A DNA stretch of 64,000 nucleotides, from contig NZ_JAFLNE010000002.1 of the NCBI RefSeq assembly GCF_017313225.1, positions 1 through 64,000 on the forward strand, in the 5' to 3' direction. Both the position numbers and the translations under genes were made by a program. The DNA comes from Allomuricauda sp. CAU 1633 (GTDB lineage: Bacteria > Bacteroidota > Bacteroidia > Flavobacteriales > Flavobacteriaceae). The notes under the pieces were generated by a model. The model saw only the letters and a list, made by a program, of their open reading frames with translations, did not search any database and was not told the DNA's origin. Positions 10,036 to 18,632 of this stretch are shown piece by piece (the first letter of the stretch is position 1; the number at the start of each line of letters is the position of its first letter).

Positions 10036-10230
10036 GTCTTATGATGGAAATTTTACATAAAAGGATATCAATAAATGAGAATGATTCAAAAATTTTTAGG
10101 ATTCTTGGGAGCTTGATTTTCTTTTTACAATAATTTATCATGTGAAGATTATGCGGAAAAACTCATTTTGAATATCTTTAGCGCAATTGAGAACTACTTC
10201 AAAAATTTTACAAAATAAACCAAGCTTAAC

Positions 10231-11616
10231 ATGGAAACCCTTCTAATTGTCATTTTTGTCATTGGATATTTGGCAATAACACTCGAACACAATCTAAAAA
10301 TAGACAAACTTATTCCCGCGTTGGCCATGATGGCCGTCATGTGGGCGCTCATGTCCTTTGGAATTGATGGTTTCCCTAATTGGTTTGATTCGGGGGAGCA
10401 TGCCCTTTTGGAAAATTTTGGAGCTTTTGGTCATGAGGAGAAAATGGAACTCCTTGAAGAGACCTTACTTCATCATTTAGGGAAGACCTCGGAGATTTTG
10501 GTCTTTCTTTTGGGAGCCATGACCATTGTGGAAATCATTGATTATTTTGATGGTTTCGCTACTATAAAATCGTACGTGAAGACACGGAGCAAGAAGAAAA
10601 TCCTATGGATTTTTTCCTTTTTAGCCTTCATTCTTTCCGCTATCATTGATAACCTTACCGCAACGATTGTTCTGATATCCATTCTTCAAAAAATTATCAA
10701 GGACAGGGATACTAGGTTGTGGTATGCCGGTCTTATTATTATTGCCGCCAATGCTGGCGGTGCATGGTCGCCCATTGGAGATGTTACCACAACCATGCTG
10801 TGGATTGGTAATAAGGTTACAACGGCCAACCTTATTGAACATTTGCTTGTTCCATCATTGTTCTGTATGGTCATTCCATCGCTAATAGCTTCATTTCTTC
10901 CCGCATTCAAAGGGGAAATCGATGTTGAGGATGATGAGCCGTCTAAATCAAAATTTGGGGCAACTATGCTGTATCTTGGATTGGGAGCTATAATTTTTGT
11001 GCCCATTTTTAAGACGATAACCCATTTGCCCCCCTATGTGGGTATGATGCTTTCTTTGGCAGTGGTGGCAACGTTTGCTGAGATTTATAGTAACTCCAAG
11101 ATTGCCATTTCTTCTGTGGATCAGGAAAGTGACGAAGCGGCACACCATAGTCCAGTACATAGTGCCTTGACAAAAATTGAATTGCCCAGTATTTTATTTT
11201 TCTTGGGGATTTTAATGGCGGTAGCGGCATTGGAATCCTTGGGTATGCTGTTCAACTTCGCTGAAGGATTAAAACAGGGAATGCCTTTGATGGGAACCGA
11301 AATGACTAGCACTGATGTTTCAGATATTGTGATTCTTCTGTTAGGTGTTGGTTCTGCGGTTATTGACAACGTTCCTTTGGTAGCGGCCAGTTTGGGCATG
11401 TTCTCCGAGCCTATGAACGATCAATTGTGGCACTTCATTGCCTATTCCGCTGGAACTGGAGGAAGTATGCTGATTATTGGGTCAGCAGCTGGTGTTGTGG
11501 CCATGGGAATGGAGAAGATAGATTTCTTCTGGTACCTTAGAAAAATTTCATGGTTGGCCTTGATTGGCTTCTTGGCAGGGGCTATTTGCTTTATGTTGAT
11601 GCGAAATTTGTTCTAA
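10231..11616 (+). CDS. nhaD: NhaD-type Na+/H+ antiporter
   Basis: 461 aa inner-membrane protein with about 12 predicted membrane helices. It exchanges cytoplasmic Na+ (or Li+) for external H+. NhaD hallmarks are visible: SAIIDNLTATIVLISIL (about 131-147), ANAGGAWSPIGDVTTTMLW (about 173-191), and a second inverted-repeat half with GVGSAVIDNVPLVAASLG (about 372-390) and AGTGGSMLIIGSAAG. The paired DN motifs in the two halves are the expected ion-site Asp residues. It is a marine-type housekeeping transporter. It precedes the exbB-exbD-tonB-folC run by 57 bp and may share its transcript. Confidence 0.94.
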   Translation: METLLIVIFVIGYLAITLEHNLKIDKLIPALAMMAVMWALMSFGIDGFPNWFDSGEHALLENFGAFGHEEKMELLEETLLHHLGKTSEILVFLLGAMTIVEIIDYFDGFATIKSYVKTRSKKKILWIFSFLAFILSAIIDNLTATIVLISILQKIIKDRDTRLWYAGLIIIAANAGGAWSPIGDVTTTMLWIGNKVTTANLIEHLLVPSLFCMVIPSLIASFLPAFKGEIDVEDDEPSKSKFGATMLYLGLGAIIFVPIFKTITHLPPYVGMMLSLAVVATFAEIYSNSKIAISSVDQESDEAAHHSPVHSALTKIELPSILFFLGILMAVAALESLGMLFNFAEGLKQGMPLMGTEMTSTDVSDIVILLLGVGSAVIDNVPLVAASLGMFSEPMNDQLWHFIAYSAGTGGSMLIIGSAAGVVAMGMEKIDFFWYLRKISWLALIGFLAGAICFMLMRNLF

Positions 11617-11673
11617 AAAATACTTTAGCTCAAAAATCTCCGTTATTATTGCATATTAAATTGGGGATTTTAT

Positions 11674-12366
11674 ATGAATATTTTTCAAGAAGCAGCGGAA
11701 GGTGTTGAGGCAACAGCCTCTATTTCCGAGGAAAAGACACTTTCTGTAATAGATCTTATCGTTAATGGAGGTACAGGTAGCATCGTAATTATTTTGGTAC
11801 TTTTTGTACTGCTATTTGTAGCACTTTACATTTATTTTGAGCGAATTTTTGCCATAAAGGCGGCTTCCAAGATTGACAAAAACTTCATGAACCAGATTCG
11901 TGATCACATCATGAATGGAAAGCTCGACGCAGCTAAAATTTTATGTGCCCAGACCGATTCACCAGTGGCAAGGTTAACGGAAAAAGGAGTTTCCAGAATA
12001 GGAAAGCCTTTGGACGACATCACCACCGCTATTGAGAATGCAGGGACTCTTGAGGTGTATAAACTTGAGAAAAACGTAAGTGTTTTGGCTACTGTTGCGG
12101 GTGCTGCACCCATGATTGGATTTTTGGGAACCGTAATTGGTATGATTTTGGCATTTCACCAAATGGCAAGTAGCGGCGGCCAAGCCGAAATGGGGTTGTT
12201 GGCATCAGGTATTTATACGGCCATGACCACAACGGTTGCCGGATTGGTGGTAGGTATTATTGCTTATATCGGATACAACCACTTGGTGAACCGAACCGAT
12301 AAAGTGGTGCACAAAATGGAGGCTAATGCCGTTGAGTTTTTGGATTTGTTGAACGAACCCATTTAG
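11674..12366 (+). CDS. exbB: MotA/TolQ/ExbB proton channel protein
   Basis: 230 aa with three membrane helices: about 30-50 (IVIILVLFVLLFVALYIYF), 133-155 and 175-200. The conserved ExbB/TolQ core is present (APMIGFLGTVIGMILAFHQM, then GIYTAMTTTVAGLVVGI). With ExbD it forms the proton-driven motor that powers the TonB-like protein for TonB-dependent outer-membrane transport, relevant to the two SusC receptors in this window. The exbD gene starts 9 bp after its stop, followed by the TonB-like gene, so the motor is encoded as one operon. Confidence 0.93.
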   Translation: MNIFQEAAEGVEATASISEEKTLSVIDLIVNGGTGSIVIILVLFVLLFVALYIYFERIFAIKAASKIDKNFMNQIRDHIMNGKLDAAKILCAQTDSPVARLTEKGVSRIGKPLDDITTAIENAGTLEVYKLEKNVSVLATVAGAAPMIGFLGTVIGMILAFHQMASSGGQAEMGLLASGIYTAMTTTVAGLVVGIIAYIGYNHLVNRTDKVVHKMEANAVEFLDLLNEPI

Positions 12367-12375
12367 CAGTTCAAT

Positions 12376-12762
12376 ATGAAATTGAAAGGAAGAAACAAGG
12401 TCAGTCCGGAGTTCAGTATGTCGTCCATGACGGATATTGTGTTTCTGTTATTGGTGTTTTTCATGCTGACATCCAATGCGCCCAATGCGTTGGATTTGCT
12501 GTTACCAAAAGCGAAGGGAAAATCCACCAACACACAAAATGTTTCGGTGACGATCAATAAGGATCTGAACTATTTCGTGAACAACGAGCAGATCAACAAA
12601 GAATACATTGAAATTGAATTAAAAAAGGCACTTGAAGGTCAAGATAAGCCAACAATTATCCTACGGGCGGAAGAAAGTGTGGCCATAAAAGAAGCGGTCA
12701 ACGTTATGGATATCGCCAATAGGAACAGTTACAAGGTCATCTTGGCTGTGCGGCCACAATAA
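12376..12762 (+). CDS. exbD: ExbD/TolR biopolymer transport protein
   Basis: 128 aa. It has a short cytoplasmic N-terminus, a single membrane helix at about 18-36 (MTDIVFLLLVFFMLTSN) with the essential membrane Asp (SSMTDIVFLLLVFFM), and a small periplasmic domain ending AVRPQ. It partners the ExbB channel. The stop codon shares its last base with the start of the TonB-like gene (TAATG at 12760-12764), indicating translational coupling. Confidence 0.93.
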   Translation: MKLKGRNKVSPEFSMSSMTDIVFLLLVFFMLTSNAPNALDLLLPKAKGKSTNTQNVSVTINKDLNYFVNNEQINKEYIEIELKKALEGQDKPTIILRAEESVAIKEAVNVMDIANRNSYKVILAVRPQ

Positions 12763-13646
12763 TGGCATTTTTAGACACGAGACACAAGAAAAAATCATTT
12801 ACGCTCACTACTCTTCTATTGAGCGTATTACTCCTATTGCTTTTTTATATAGGACTAACCTATTTGGATCCACCCATTGAAAATGGGATTGCCGTTAACT
12901 TTGGTACTATGGATTTTGGTAGTGGCGAGGTTCAACCCAAGGAAAGGGTACGTTCTGAGCCACAAAAAGTGGAACCACAGCCCGTTGAGCAAGTCGAACA
13001 AGTGGAGCCTCAGGAAGAAGTGGTTCAAGAAGAACCTGAACCTGTTGAAAAGGTATTGACCAGTGATAATGAGGAGTCCATCCGAATAAAGCAGCAACAA
13101 GAAGCCAAACGAAAAGCGGATGAAGCGGCCAAAAAAGCCAAAGAGGAAGCAGAACGTATAGAGCGCGAAAAAAGAGAAGCAGAAGAGAAAAAACGCCAAG
13201 AACAAGAGGCCAAAAAGAAAAACTTGGATGCTTTGATTGGCGGCATCGGTCAGTCTGATGGAACGGCTACAGGGAGTGAAGGCGATGATGACAAAGCTGG
13301 CGATAAAGGACAACCCGATGGCAATCCTTATGCCACTAGCTATTATGGTGCTCCAGGAAGTGGTAGCGGAGGTGGAGGCTATGGACTCAATGGAAGGTCA
13401 TTGGTAAATAGTGGGAAAGTACGTCAAGATTGCAACGAAGAAGGAAGAGTGGTGGTTAGGATTACGGTGGATAGGTCTGGAAAAGTTATAAAAGCCGAAC
13501 CCGGTGTCAAGGGAACTACAAATACGGCACCCTGTCTTTTGGACCCTGCACGAAAAACAGCACTTAGCCATCGATGGAATACAGATTCCAATGCGCCCAC
13601 ACAGCAAATAGGTTTTGTGGTGGTCAACTTTAAACTGGGGCAATAG
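12762..13646 (+). CDS. TonB-like energy transducer
   Basis: 294 aa. An N-terminal membrane anchor at about 15-35 (TLTTLLLSVLLLLLFYIGLTYL) is followed by a Pro/Glu/Val-rich periplasmic spacer (EPQKVEPQPVEQVEQVEPQ). Next comes a Lys/Glu/Ala helix (about 105-150), a Gly-rich linker (GAPGSGSGGGGYG), and a TonB C-terminal-like domain (about 220-294) with EGRVVVRITVDRSGKVIKAE. It would carry energy from ExbB/ExbD to outer-membrane receptors. The long charged helix resembles TolA as well, so a Tol-type role is not excluded. It overlaps exbD by 1 bp and folC by 1 bp. Confidence 0.88.
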   Translation: MAFLDTRHKKKSFTLTTLLLSVLLLLLFYIGLTYLDPPIENGIAVNFGTMDFGSGEVQPKERVRSEPQKVEPQPVEQVEQVEPQEEVVQEEPEPVEKVLTSDNEESIRIKQQQEAKRKADEAAKKAKEEAERIEREKREAEEKKRQEQEAKKKNLDALIGGIGQSDGTATGSEGDDDKAGDKGQPDGNPYATSYYGAPGSGSGGGGYGLNGRSLVNSGKVRQDCNEEGRVVVRITVDRSGKVIKAEPGVKGTTNTAPCLLDPARKTALSHRWNTDSNAPTQQIGFVVVNFKLGQ

Positions 13647-14857
13647 TGACCTACCAAGAGACCTTGGATTGGATGTTCTCGCAACTTCCCATGTACCAGC
13701 AAAAAGGTATTGTGGCCCTGAATGCCAAGATGGATAACATCTTGGAGTTCTCCAATGTGTTGGGAAATCCAGAAAAGAAATTCAAAAGTATTCATGTGGC
13801 GGGCACTAACGGGAAAGGCTCCAGTAGCCACATGCTCGCTTCCATTTTGCAGGAGGCGGGATATAAGGTTGGCTTATATACTTCACCCCATCTAAAGGAT
13901 TTTAGAGAACGTATCAAGATCAATGGACAAATGGTCAGCGAAAAGTTCGTTGTGGATTTTATTGCTGAGCACAAGTCCTTTTTGGAATATAAAAAGCTCT
14001 CCTTCTTTGAAATGACCGTTGGAATGGCCTTTACCTATTTTGCTGAGGAAAAGGTAGATATTGCCGTAATTGAAGTGGGTCTGGGTGGACGACTCGATTC
14101 CACAAACATTATCACACCAGAAGTTTCCCTTATCACCAATATAGGATTGGATCATACCCATATTTTGGGAGATACGCTGGAAAAGATAGCTTTGGAAAAA
14201 GCAGGCATCATTAAACCAAAGATTCCTGTGGTCATTAGTGAACGACAGCCGGAAACCGAAATGATCTTCACTTTGATAGCCCACCAATTACAATCAGAAA
14301 TAGTTTTTGCGGATGCCTTGGACCTACCCAATTATAAAACTGATTTACTGGGGGAATATCAACGGCAAAATATTCAGGGTGTCGTGGCAGCTATAAAGCT
14401 ATTGGATAGAATTCAAGTTTCAGAAAAAGCAATAGTAGCGGGACTGAAAAAAGTTGTGGAGAATACCGGTTTGTTGGGCAGATGGCAGGTTTTGCAAGAG
14501 AAACCGATGTTGGTCTGCGACACGGCCCATAACAAGGAAGGATTAGATTATGTGCTAAAGCAAATAGCCAAACAGAAGTATGAGGAGCTTCATATGGTAC
14601 TGGGGTTTGTAAATGATAAGGATGTAAGGGGAGTATTGGCGCTATTCCCAAAAGAAGCCAACTATTACTTTGTAAAGCCCAATATTTCCAGAGGAATGGA
14701 TGTTGGGCTGTTGTCCGAATTGGCAAAATCACAAGGAATTGAGGGGGAGAATTTCATCTCGGTTAAAGTAGGATTAGAAGCAGCTTTGGCTAATGCAAAT
14801 AGTAATGATTTTGTCTATGTTGGAGGGAGCACGTTTGTGGTTGCAGAAATAGTGTGA
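13646..14857 (+). CDS. folC: Folylpolyglutamate synthase / dihydrofolate synthase
   Basis: 403 aa cytosolic Mur-ligase-type enzyme that adds glutamate to folates using ATP. The P-loop is VAGTNGKGSSSHMLAS (about 50-65), followed by GLYTSPHL, then the conserved GLGGRLDSTN (about 146) and DTAHNKEG (about 293). The start is GTG at 13646, whose first base is the last base of the preceding TAG stop (TAGTG); the resulting N-terminus MTYQETLDWMFSQLP matches the usual family start, so GTG is preferred over the later ATG. It is the last gene of the exbB-exbD-tonB-folC operon. Confidence 0.94.
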   Translation: MTYQETLDWMFSQLPMYQQKGIVALNAKMDNILEFSNVLGNPEKKFKSIHVAGTNGKGSSSHMLASILQEAGYKVGLYTSPHLKDFRERIKINGQMVSEKFVVDFIAEHKSFLEYKKLSFFEMTVGMAFTYFAEEKVDIAVIEVGLGGRLDSTNIITPEVSLITNIGLDHTHILGDTLEKIALEKAGIIKPKIPVVISERQPETEMIFTLIAHQLQSEIVFADALDLPNYKTDLLGEYQRQNIQGVVAAIKLLDRIQVSEKAIVAGLKKVVENTGLLGRWQVLQEKPMLVCDTAHNKEGLDYVLKQIAKQKYEELHMVLGFVNDKDVRGVLALFPKEANYYFVKPNISRGMDVGLLSELAKSQGIEGENFISVKVGLEAALANANSNDFVYVGGSTFVVAEIV

Positions 14858-14878
14858 TTTTTTTCGAATTTTTCTTTT

Positions 14879-14906
14879 TTGTATCAGAAAAAGGGTGCTA
14901 TATTTG
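14879..14906 (+). promoter_or_regulatory. Bacteroidota sigma-A promoter for tRNA-Val(UAC)
   Basis: TTG at 14879-14881, a 17-bp spacer and TATATTTG at 14899-14906 match the Bacteroidota consensus TTG-N17-19-TAnnTTTG. Transcription would start near 14912, about 19 bp before the tRNA. It is the best promoter match in the window. Confidence 0.75.
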
Positions 14907-14930
14907 CACTCCATTTGAGAAAATGGAATA

Positions 14931-15005
14931 GGGCGCGTAGCTCAGTTGGTTCAGAGCACCTGGTTTACACCCAGGGGGTCAGGGGTTCGAATCCCTTCGC
15001 GCCCA
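14931..15005 (+). tRNA. tRNA-Val (anticodon UAC)
   Basis: 75 nt. The acceptor stem GGGCGCG / CGCGCCC is perfect, the D arm is AGCTCAGTTGGTTCAGAGC, the anticodon stem CCTGG/CCAGG encloses loop TTTACAC (anticodon TAC), and the T arm is GGGGTTCGAATCCC. CCA is not encoded beyond the discriminator A. The 3' end of the gene is the integration site of the element that follows. Confidence 0.97.
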
Positions 15006-15006
15006 C
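14982..15006. other. attL: integration core at the tRNA-Val 3' end
   Basis: The last 25 bp of the tRNA gene (from GGGGTTCGAATCCC to CGCGCCCA plus one C) are repeated exactly at 20534-20558. Integration therefore kept the tRNA intact on the left and left a copy of its 3' end on the right, as is usual for tyrosine integrases that target the T arm and acceptor stem. Confidence 0.9.
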
Positions 15007-15027
15007 TTTTAGAGTTTAAACAAAAAC

Positions 15028-15062
15028 AAAACCTTGCATATCTTATTGATTTGCAAGGTTTT
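15028..15062 (+). terminator. Element-borne terminator after tRNA-Val
   Basis: Perfect 11-bp inverted repeat AAAACCTTGCA (15028-15038) / TGCAAGGTTTT (15052-15062) just inside the left end. It probably ends the tRNA transcript in place of the native terminator, which is now at 20570-20597. Confidence 0.6.
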
Positions 15063-15116
15063 GACGTTTTGACGCTATCATTTGAATTGGTTTGATTTAA
15101 TATGTTTTGGTTTGCA

Positions 15117-15157
15117 ATTCGGTTAGTAAATTTTTTTCTTCAAAGTGTTAACCGAAT
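15117..15157. repeat. Candidate integrase arm-type sites, left end
   Basis: ATTCGGTTA (15117-15125) and its inverse TAACCGAAT (15149-15157) are spaced 32 bp apart, about 110-150 bp inside the left end. The same 9-mer occurs 52 bp inside the right end at 20474-20482. Position, repetition and closeness to the integrase gene fit arm binding sites of the integrase N-terminal domain. Function is inferred. Confidence 0.5.
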
Positions 15158-15236
15158 AAACGTGTAAATGACTATATTACAGATACTTAGTATTTGACTT
15201 TCGTAGGTTATTTTAGTTCAATTTAATACAAAACCT

Positions 15237-16508
15237 ATGAGAACCCGGTCTACATTTTCAATCAGTTTCTGGATAAGCACTTCCCGGAGGAGCGATGGTA
15301 CCGCAAAGATTTATGCCCGTATAACCGTTGATTCACAACGAGTTAACATGAGCCTCAAATACACCATTCCTGTAGAAAGTTGGGACCCAAAGGGGTCGAG
15401 GGTTCTGGGGCGCACAACAGAGGCTCAGGAAATCAACGCCTATCTAATGGAAGTTGAAACCGAACTTTTCCAATGCTATCGTGAACTACGGTCCAAATCA
15501 ATCCACATAACACCGCAAATGGTCAAGGCCAAGTATTTCGGTGAAGATGAGAACCAAATGACATTAACGGCACTTTTTGAACACCATAACCTCCATGGCG
15601 CACATAATCTGGGTAAAGCGACCCTGAGCCATTATAAGACTACCCAGAAGTATTTATTGGGATATCTAAAGAAGCACTATAAATGCGATGATTACAGGTT
15701 GTCACAGCTCAACCACCAGTTTGTTGTGGGTTTTGAGACCTATTTGCGGAAACTACACCCTATTCACTATCATGGTAGACTTTCTAATAACGGGGCAATG
15801 AAACATATTCAGCGTTTGAGAAAGATGGTTAGAATGGCTGTAAACAATGAATGGATTGAAAAATATCCTTTTCAAAAATTTAAGATCAGGATGGAAAAAA
15901 AGGAAAGGGATTTTTTGACCATGATAGAATTACGAAAAATTCAAGATTTTCAAACCAAGATTGAACGGTTACGCATTGTAAAAGACTTATTTGTCTTTAG
16001 TTGCTATACTGGGATAGCTTATTGTGATATCATGAACCTGGGCGAAGATAACCTTGTGCTGGGTATTGATGGAAAATATTGGATAAGCACAAAAAGGATG
16101 AAGACCAAAAATAGCTTTAAGCTTCCATTGGTAGGTCCGGCATTGTCTATCATTAAACGATATCAATATCATCCTAAAAGGGTATCTGAAAAACTGTTCC
16201 CCAGAATATCCAATCAAAAATTAAACAGTTATTTAAAGGAAATTGCGGATGCATGTGACATCACAAAAAATGTAACCTTCCATGTGGCCAGACATACTTT
16301 CGCCACCACTATCACTTTAAGCAATGGGGTTCCAATAGAAACTGTATCCAAAATTTTAGGTCATACAAAATTGGCCACAACCCAAGTTTATGCTCGAGTA
16401 CTGGATAATAAAATCAGTGAAGATATGAGCGGTTTGGAATCAATTTTGGAAACTAAGTTTTCTGACTCAAGTCGCGATGGTGAGAAGTTGAGGACTTCTG
16501 ACTTTTAA
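15237..16508 (+). CDS. Tyrosine recombinase / phage-type integrase
   Basis: 423 aa. It has an N-terminal arm-binding-like region (about 1-100), a SAM-like core-binding domain (about 105-200) and a catalytic domain (about 215-405). Catalytic motifs: FHVARHTFATT (His-x-x-Arg), LGHTKLATTQVYARV (His and the Tyr nucleophile, near residue 390) and the beta-hairpin Lys region RMKTKNSFKLPL. The first-Arg region reads CYTGIAYCDI, with Ala where many integrases have Arg; loss of this Arg is known in Bacteroides integrases such as IntDOT. It is adjacent to tRNA-Val, whose 3' end it should recognise, and would integrate and excise the element. Confidence 0.93.
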   Translation: MRTRSTFSISFWISTSRRSDGTAKIYARITVDSQRVNMSLKYTIPVESWDPKGSRVLGRTTEAQEINAYLMEVETELFQCYRELRSKSIHITPQMVKAKYFGEDENQMTLTALFEHHNLHGAHNLGKATLSHYKTTQKYLLGYLKKHYKCDDYRLSQLNHQFVVGFETYLRKLHPIHYHGRLSNNGAMKHIQRLRKMVRMAVNNEWIEKYPFQKFKIRMEKKERDFLTMIELRKIQDFQTKIERLRIVKDLFVFSCYTGIAYCDIMNLGEDNLVLGIDGKYWISTKRMKTKNSFKLPLVGPALSIIKRYQYHPKRVSEKLFPRISNQKLNSYLKEIADACDITKNVTFHVARHTFATTITLSNGVPIETVSKILGHTKLATTQVYARVLDNKISEDMSGLESILETKFSDSSRDGEKLRTSDF

Positions 16509-17286
16509 GTTGTTGCGATTAATCGGTTAATCAACTATCCAAAGTTATATAAGATTTTTTGTCCCAATCTTACCCCAACTTTTGCACGTGGTTCCTGTTT
16601 CAATTTTATAGTGTTCGGAAAGATAAGCGTGAAGTAAAATTGAAATAGGGTGCAATGACCTATTTGCAATTATCAAATACTTCCGTATTGATCTTAGTGA
16701 ACATGGCTATTTATATTTTCTTTGCTGGCAAAGAAAAAATGAAGAGCAAGAGGATAGCGTGCTGACGCAGCGCTATTGATTCATTTTCCTTCGGAAAAGC
16801 CCGTATTTCAAGGGATTTTGCAAAATACGAGTTAAAGGCGTTTAGTTCATTTTTAACTTAAAAATGCTCTCAGGTCAATAAAACCAAGGAATTTTTAGCT
16901 TAAAAATTGAATTTTGACCCTGTGAACTAAAGCATTTTCAATTCTTGATAAATCATTGTATTGACTATAGCGGCAATTGCCTTTATTACTAAAAAAGGGG
17001 TTCAGCCCAGTAAGATCAAGGCATTTTTTACAAAAAAATGACCATTAAGAACAAGTGTTGGTATAATATTGCCTCGCTCAGTAGCATTAGTTAGTGGTAA
17101 GTTTTGGGGCTTGCAGCACTCCACTTCGTTGCGTTCGCCTCTATATTGATTTCTATTCCATGACCGGGGTTTTTAAGGCACCGTTTTTTTGAACTTTTAG
17201 TTTAAAACGAGTCTACTGATTCTAAAGAGTTTACTTTTTCGGTACACTTAAATAGTTTACCTTATATACCTTTTTTTACCCCTAAG
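16509..17286. other. Structured non-coding region of the element
   Basis: 778 bp without a credible gene, rich in hairpins. TTTTCC/GGAAAA lies near 16787-16798, CGTATTT/AAATACG at 16802-16829, and a nested set at 16841-16931. The last 70 bp before the serine recombinase contain AGTTTAC twice (in AAAGAGTTTACTTTTTCGG and AATAGTTTACC), which could be recombinase-binding subsites or part of its promoter. It may be an origin of transfer, a resolution site or a structured RNA. Function unknown. Confidence 0.45.
16841..16931. repeat. Nested inverted repeats (cruciform-like)
   Basis: Outer arms TTTAGTTCA (16841-16849) / TGAACTAAA (16923-16931), middle arms GGTCAA (16873-16878) / TTGACC (16914-16919), and inner arms AATTTTTA/TAAAAATT (16890-16908). 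A separate perfect palindrome CATTTTTAA-C-TTAAAAATG lies within the left arm (16848-16866). The nesting suggests a folded single strand or a protein-binding site. Confidence 0.65.
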
Positions 17287-17961
17287 ATGAAGTTCGGATA
17301 TGCAAGAGTGAGCACAAAATCACAGAAACACGATTTGCAGGTGGATGCCTTTCTAAAGGAAGGGATCCAACCCAAGAACATTTATGCCGATATTTCATCT
17401 GGTGCAAAAGCGGAAGGAAAGGGTCTTGATGAGCTTTTGTCCATCTTAAGGGAAGGTGACACACTTGTGGTCTGGAAACTGGACCGAATTGCCAGAAGCC
17501 TTTCACATCTCACCAAACTCATCGAAGATTTTGAGCGTAAGGGTATTCACTTCAAAAGCATTCAGGAAAATTTCATTGATACCACATCTCCACACGGGAG
17601 GTTCATTTTTAACCTTTTCGCATCGGTTGCTCAATTGGAACGAGATATTATCATTGAACGCACACGGGCTGGGCTGGAAAGTTCACGAAGGCGTGGCTTG
17701 AAAATTGGTCGGAAGCCTGGACTTAGTAAACAGGCATTGAACAAGGCTATGTTGGCGGAACGATACTATAGGGACAACAAGCTGAGTATTGAAGAAATCA
17801 TGAAACTTATTGATGTCGGCTCTAAAAAGACACTCTATAAATATTTGGCATATCAAGGAAGAAGAAAGTGCCTTGAATGCGGAACACTTTTCTGGGACAA
17901 GAAACAAGACTTGGACAAAGCTTATTGCAAAAAGCACAAGAAGAAAATCAAACCCGATTGA
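17287..17961 (+). CDS. Serine recombinase (resolvase/invertase) with Cys-rich tail
   Basis: 224 aa. The catalytic domain begins MKFGYARVSTKSQ with the nucleophile Ser9, followed by VVWKLDRIARSLSHL and the E-helix region FASVAQLERDIIIERTRAGLE. A Hin-type helix-turn-helix follows (about 140-185). The last 33 residues are unusual: C195-x2-C198 and C214-x2-H217 could form a small zinc-binding finger. It may resolve element dimers or invert DNA; the AGTTTAC repeats upstream are candidate sites. It is the second recombinase in this element and reads in the same direction as the cargo genes. Confidence 0.92.
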   Translation: MKFGYARVSTKSQKHDLQVDAFLKEGIQPKNIYADISSGAKAEGKGLDELLSILREGDTLVVWKLDRIARSLSHLTKLIEDFERKGIHFKSIQENFIDTTSPHGRFIFNLFASVAQLERDIIIERTRAGLESSRRRGLKIGRKPGLSKQALNKAMLAERYYRDNKLSIEEIMKLIDVGSKKTLYKYLAYQGRRKCLECGTLFWDKKQDLDKAYCKKHKKKIKPD

Positions 17962-18043
17962 CTGTTTTACTCCCCTTTCACCGAAAACCCAATTTTTGAT
18001 TTATAGAAATTTCCTACATTTAAACAAATCATATAACCTACCA

Positions 18044-18586
18044 ATGACCAAAACCGACCTATTCAGAGCCATCATTAAAATTTTTGGGGTTTATTGTTTT
18101 ATTGAGGCTCTCTTCCGTTTGATTCCGAATATTTCTTTTTCAGGTGACTTTTATTCCTTCAGTTTGATGGTAAGTTTATTTTACTTGTTAATTACTGGAG
18201 TTATTGCTTTCCTTTTATTATTTGGAACGGACAGAATAATAAAGTTGTTTCGCCTTGAGAAAGGTTTTGATACCAAAAATATTGACACCTCTCATTTAAA
18301 TGAGGAAGGGCTTTTAAAACTTGGTTTGATTTTAATCGGACTGTTAATGATTGCAGATAACATTGCCCAATTTTTAAACTACTGTTATTTGCTATTCAAA
18401 AAACAGATTTCGGCAAACGGACTTGATGAAATTGATGGCCTGATGCTCGACCAACAATTAGATTATAATTGGTGGGTGATTTCTGGTTTAAACGTTTTAA
18501 TAGGGTTTATAATTTTAACCAATTATAAAAGGATTTCGAACTTGTTTACCACTAAGGAGAATAAGGTTGAGGATTATGAGAATTAA
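18044..18586 (+). CDS. Four-helix membrane protein, unknown (element cargo)
   Basis: 180 aa from ATG 18044. An open frame extends upstream over the recombinase gene, but the start used here follows the recombinase stop and gives a clean N-terminus (MTKTDLFRAIIKIFGVYCF). About four hydrophobic helices are visible: 10-27, 38-62, 92-115 and 146-166 (WWVISGLNVLIGFIILT), separated by charged loops. The family is not recognised. The gene overlaps or abuts the next gene, depending on the start chosen there, so the cargo genes are likely one transcript. Confidence 0.7.
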   Translation: MTKTDLFRAIIKIFGVYCFIEALFRLIPNISFSGDFYSFSLMVSLFYLLITGVIAFLLLFGTDRIIKLFRLEKGFDTKNIDTSHLNEEGLLKLGLILIGLLMIADNIAQFLNYCYLLFKKQISANGLDEIDGLMLDQQLDYNWWVISGLNVLIGFIILTNYKRISNLFTTKENKVEDYEN

Positions 18587-18632
18587 ATCAAAGTTTAAAC
18601 AAACTATTGAGCGCATTGAAGAAAAGCTAATA

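Noticed and set aside
12855..13313. 152-aa minus-strand hydrophobic frame
   Set aside because: It is the antisense of the Lys/Glu/Gln-rich TonB-like spacer, which reads as Phe/Leu on the other strand.
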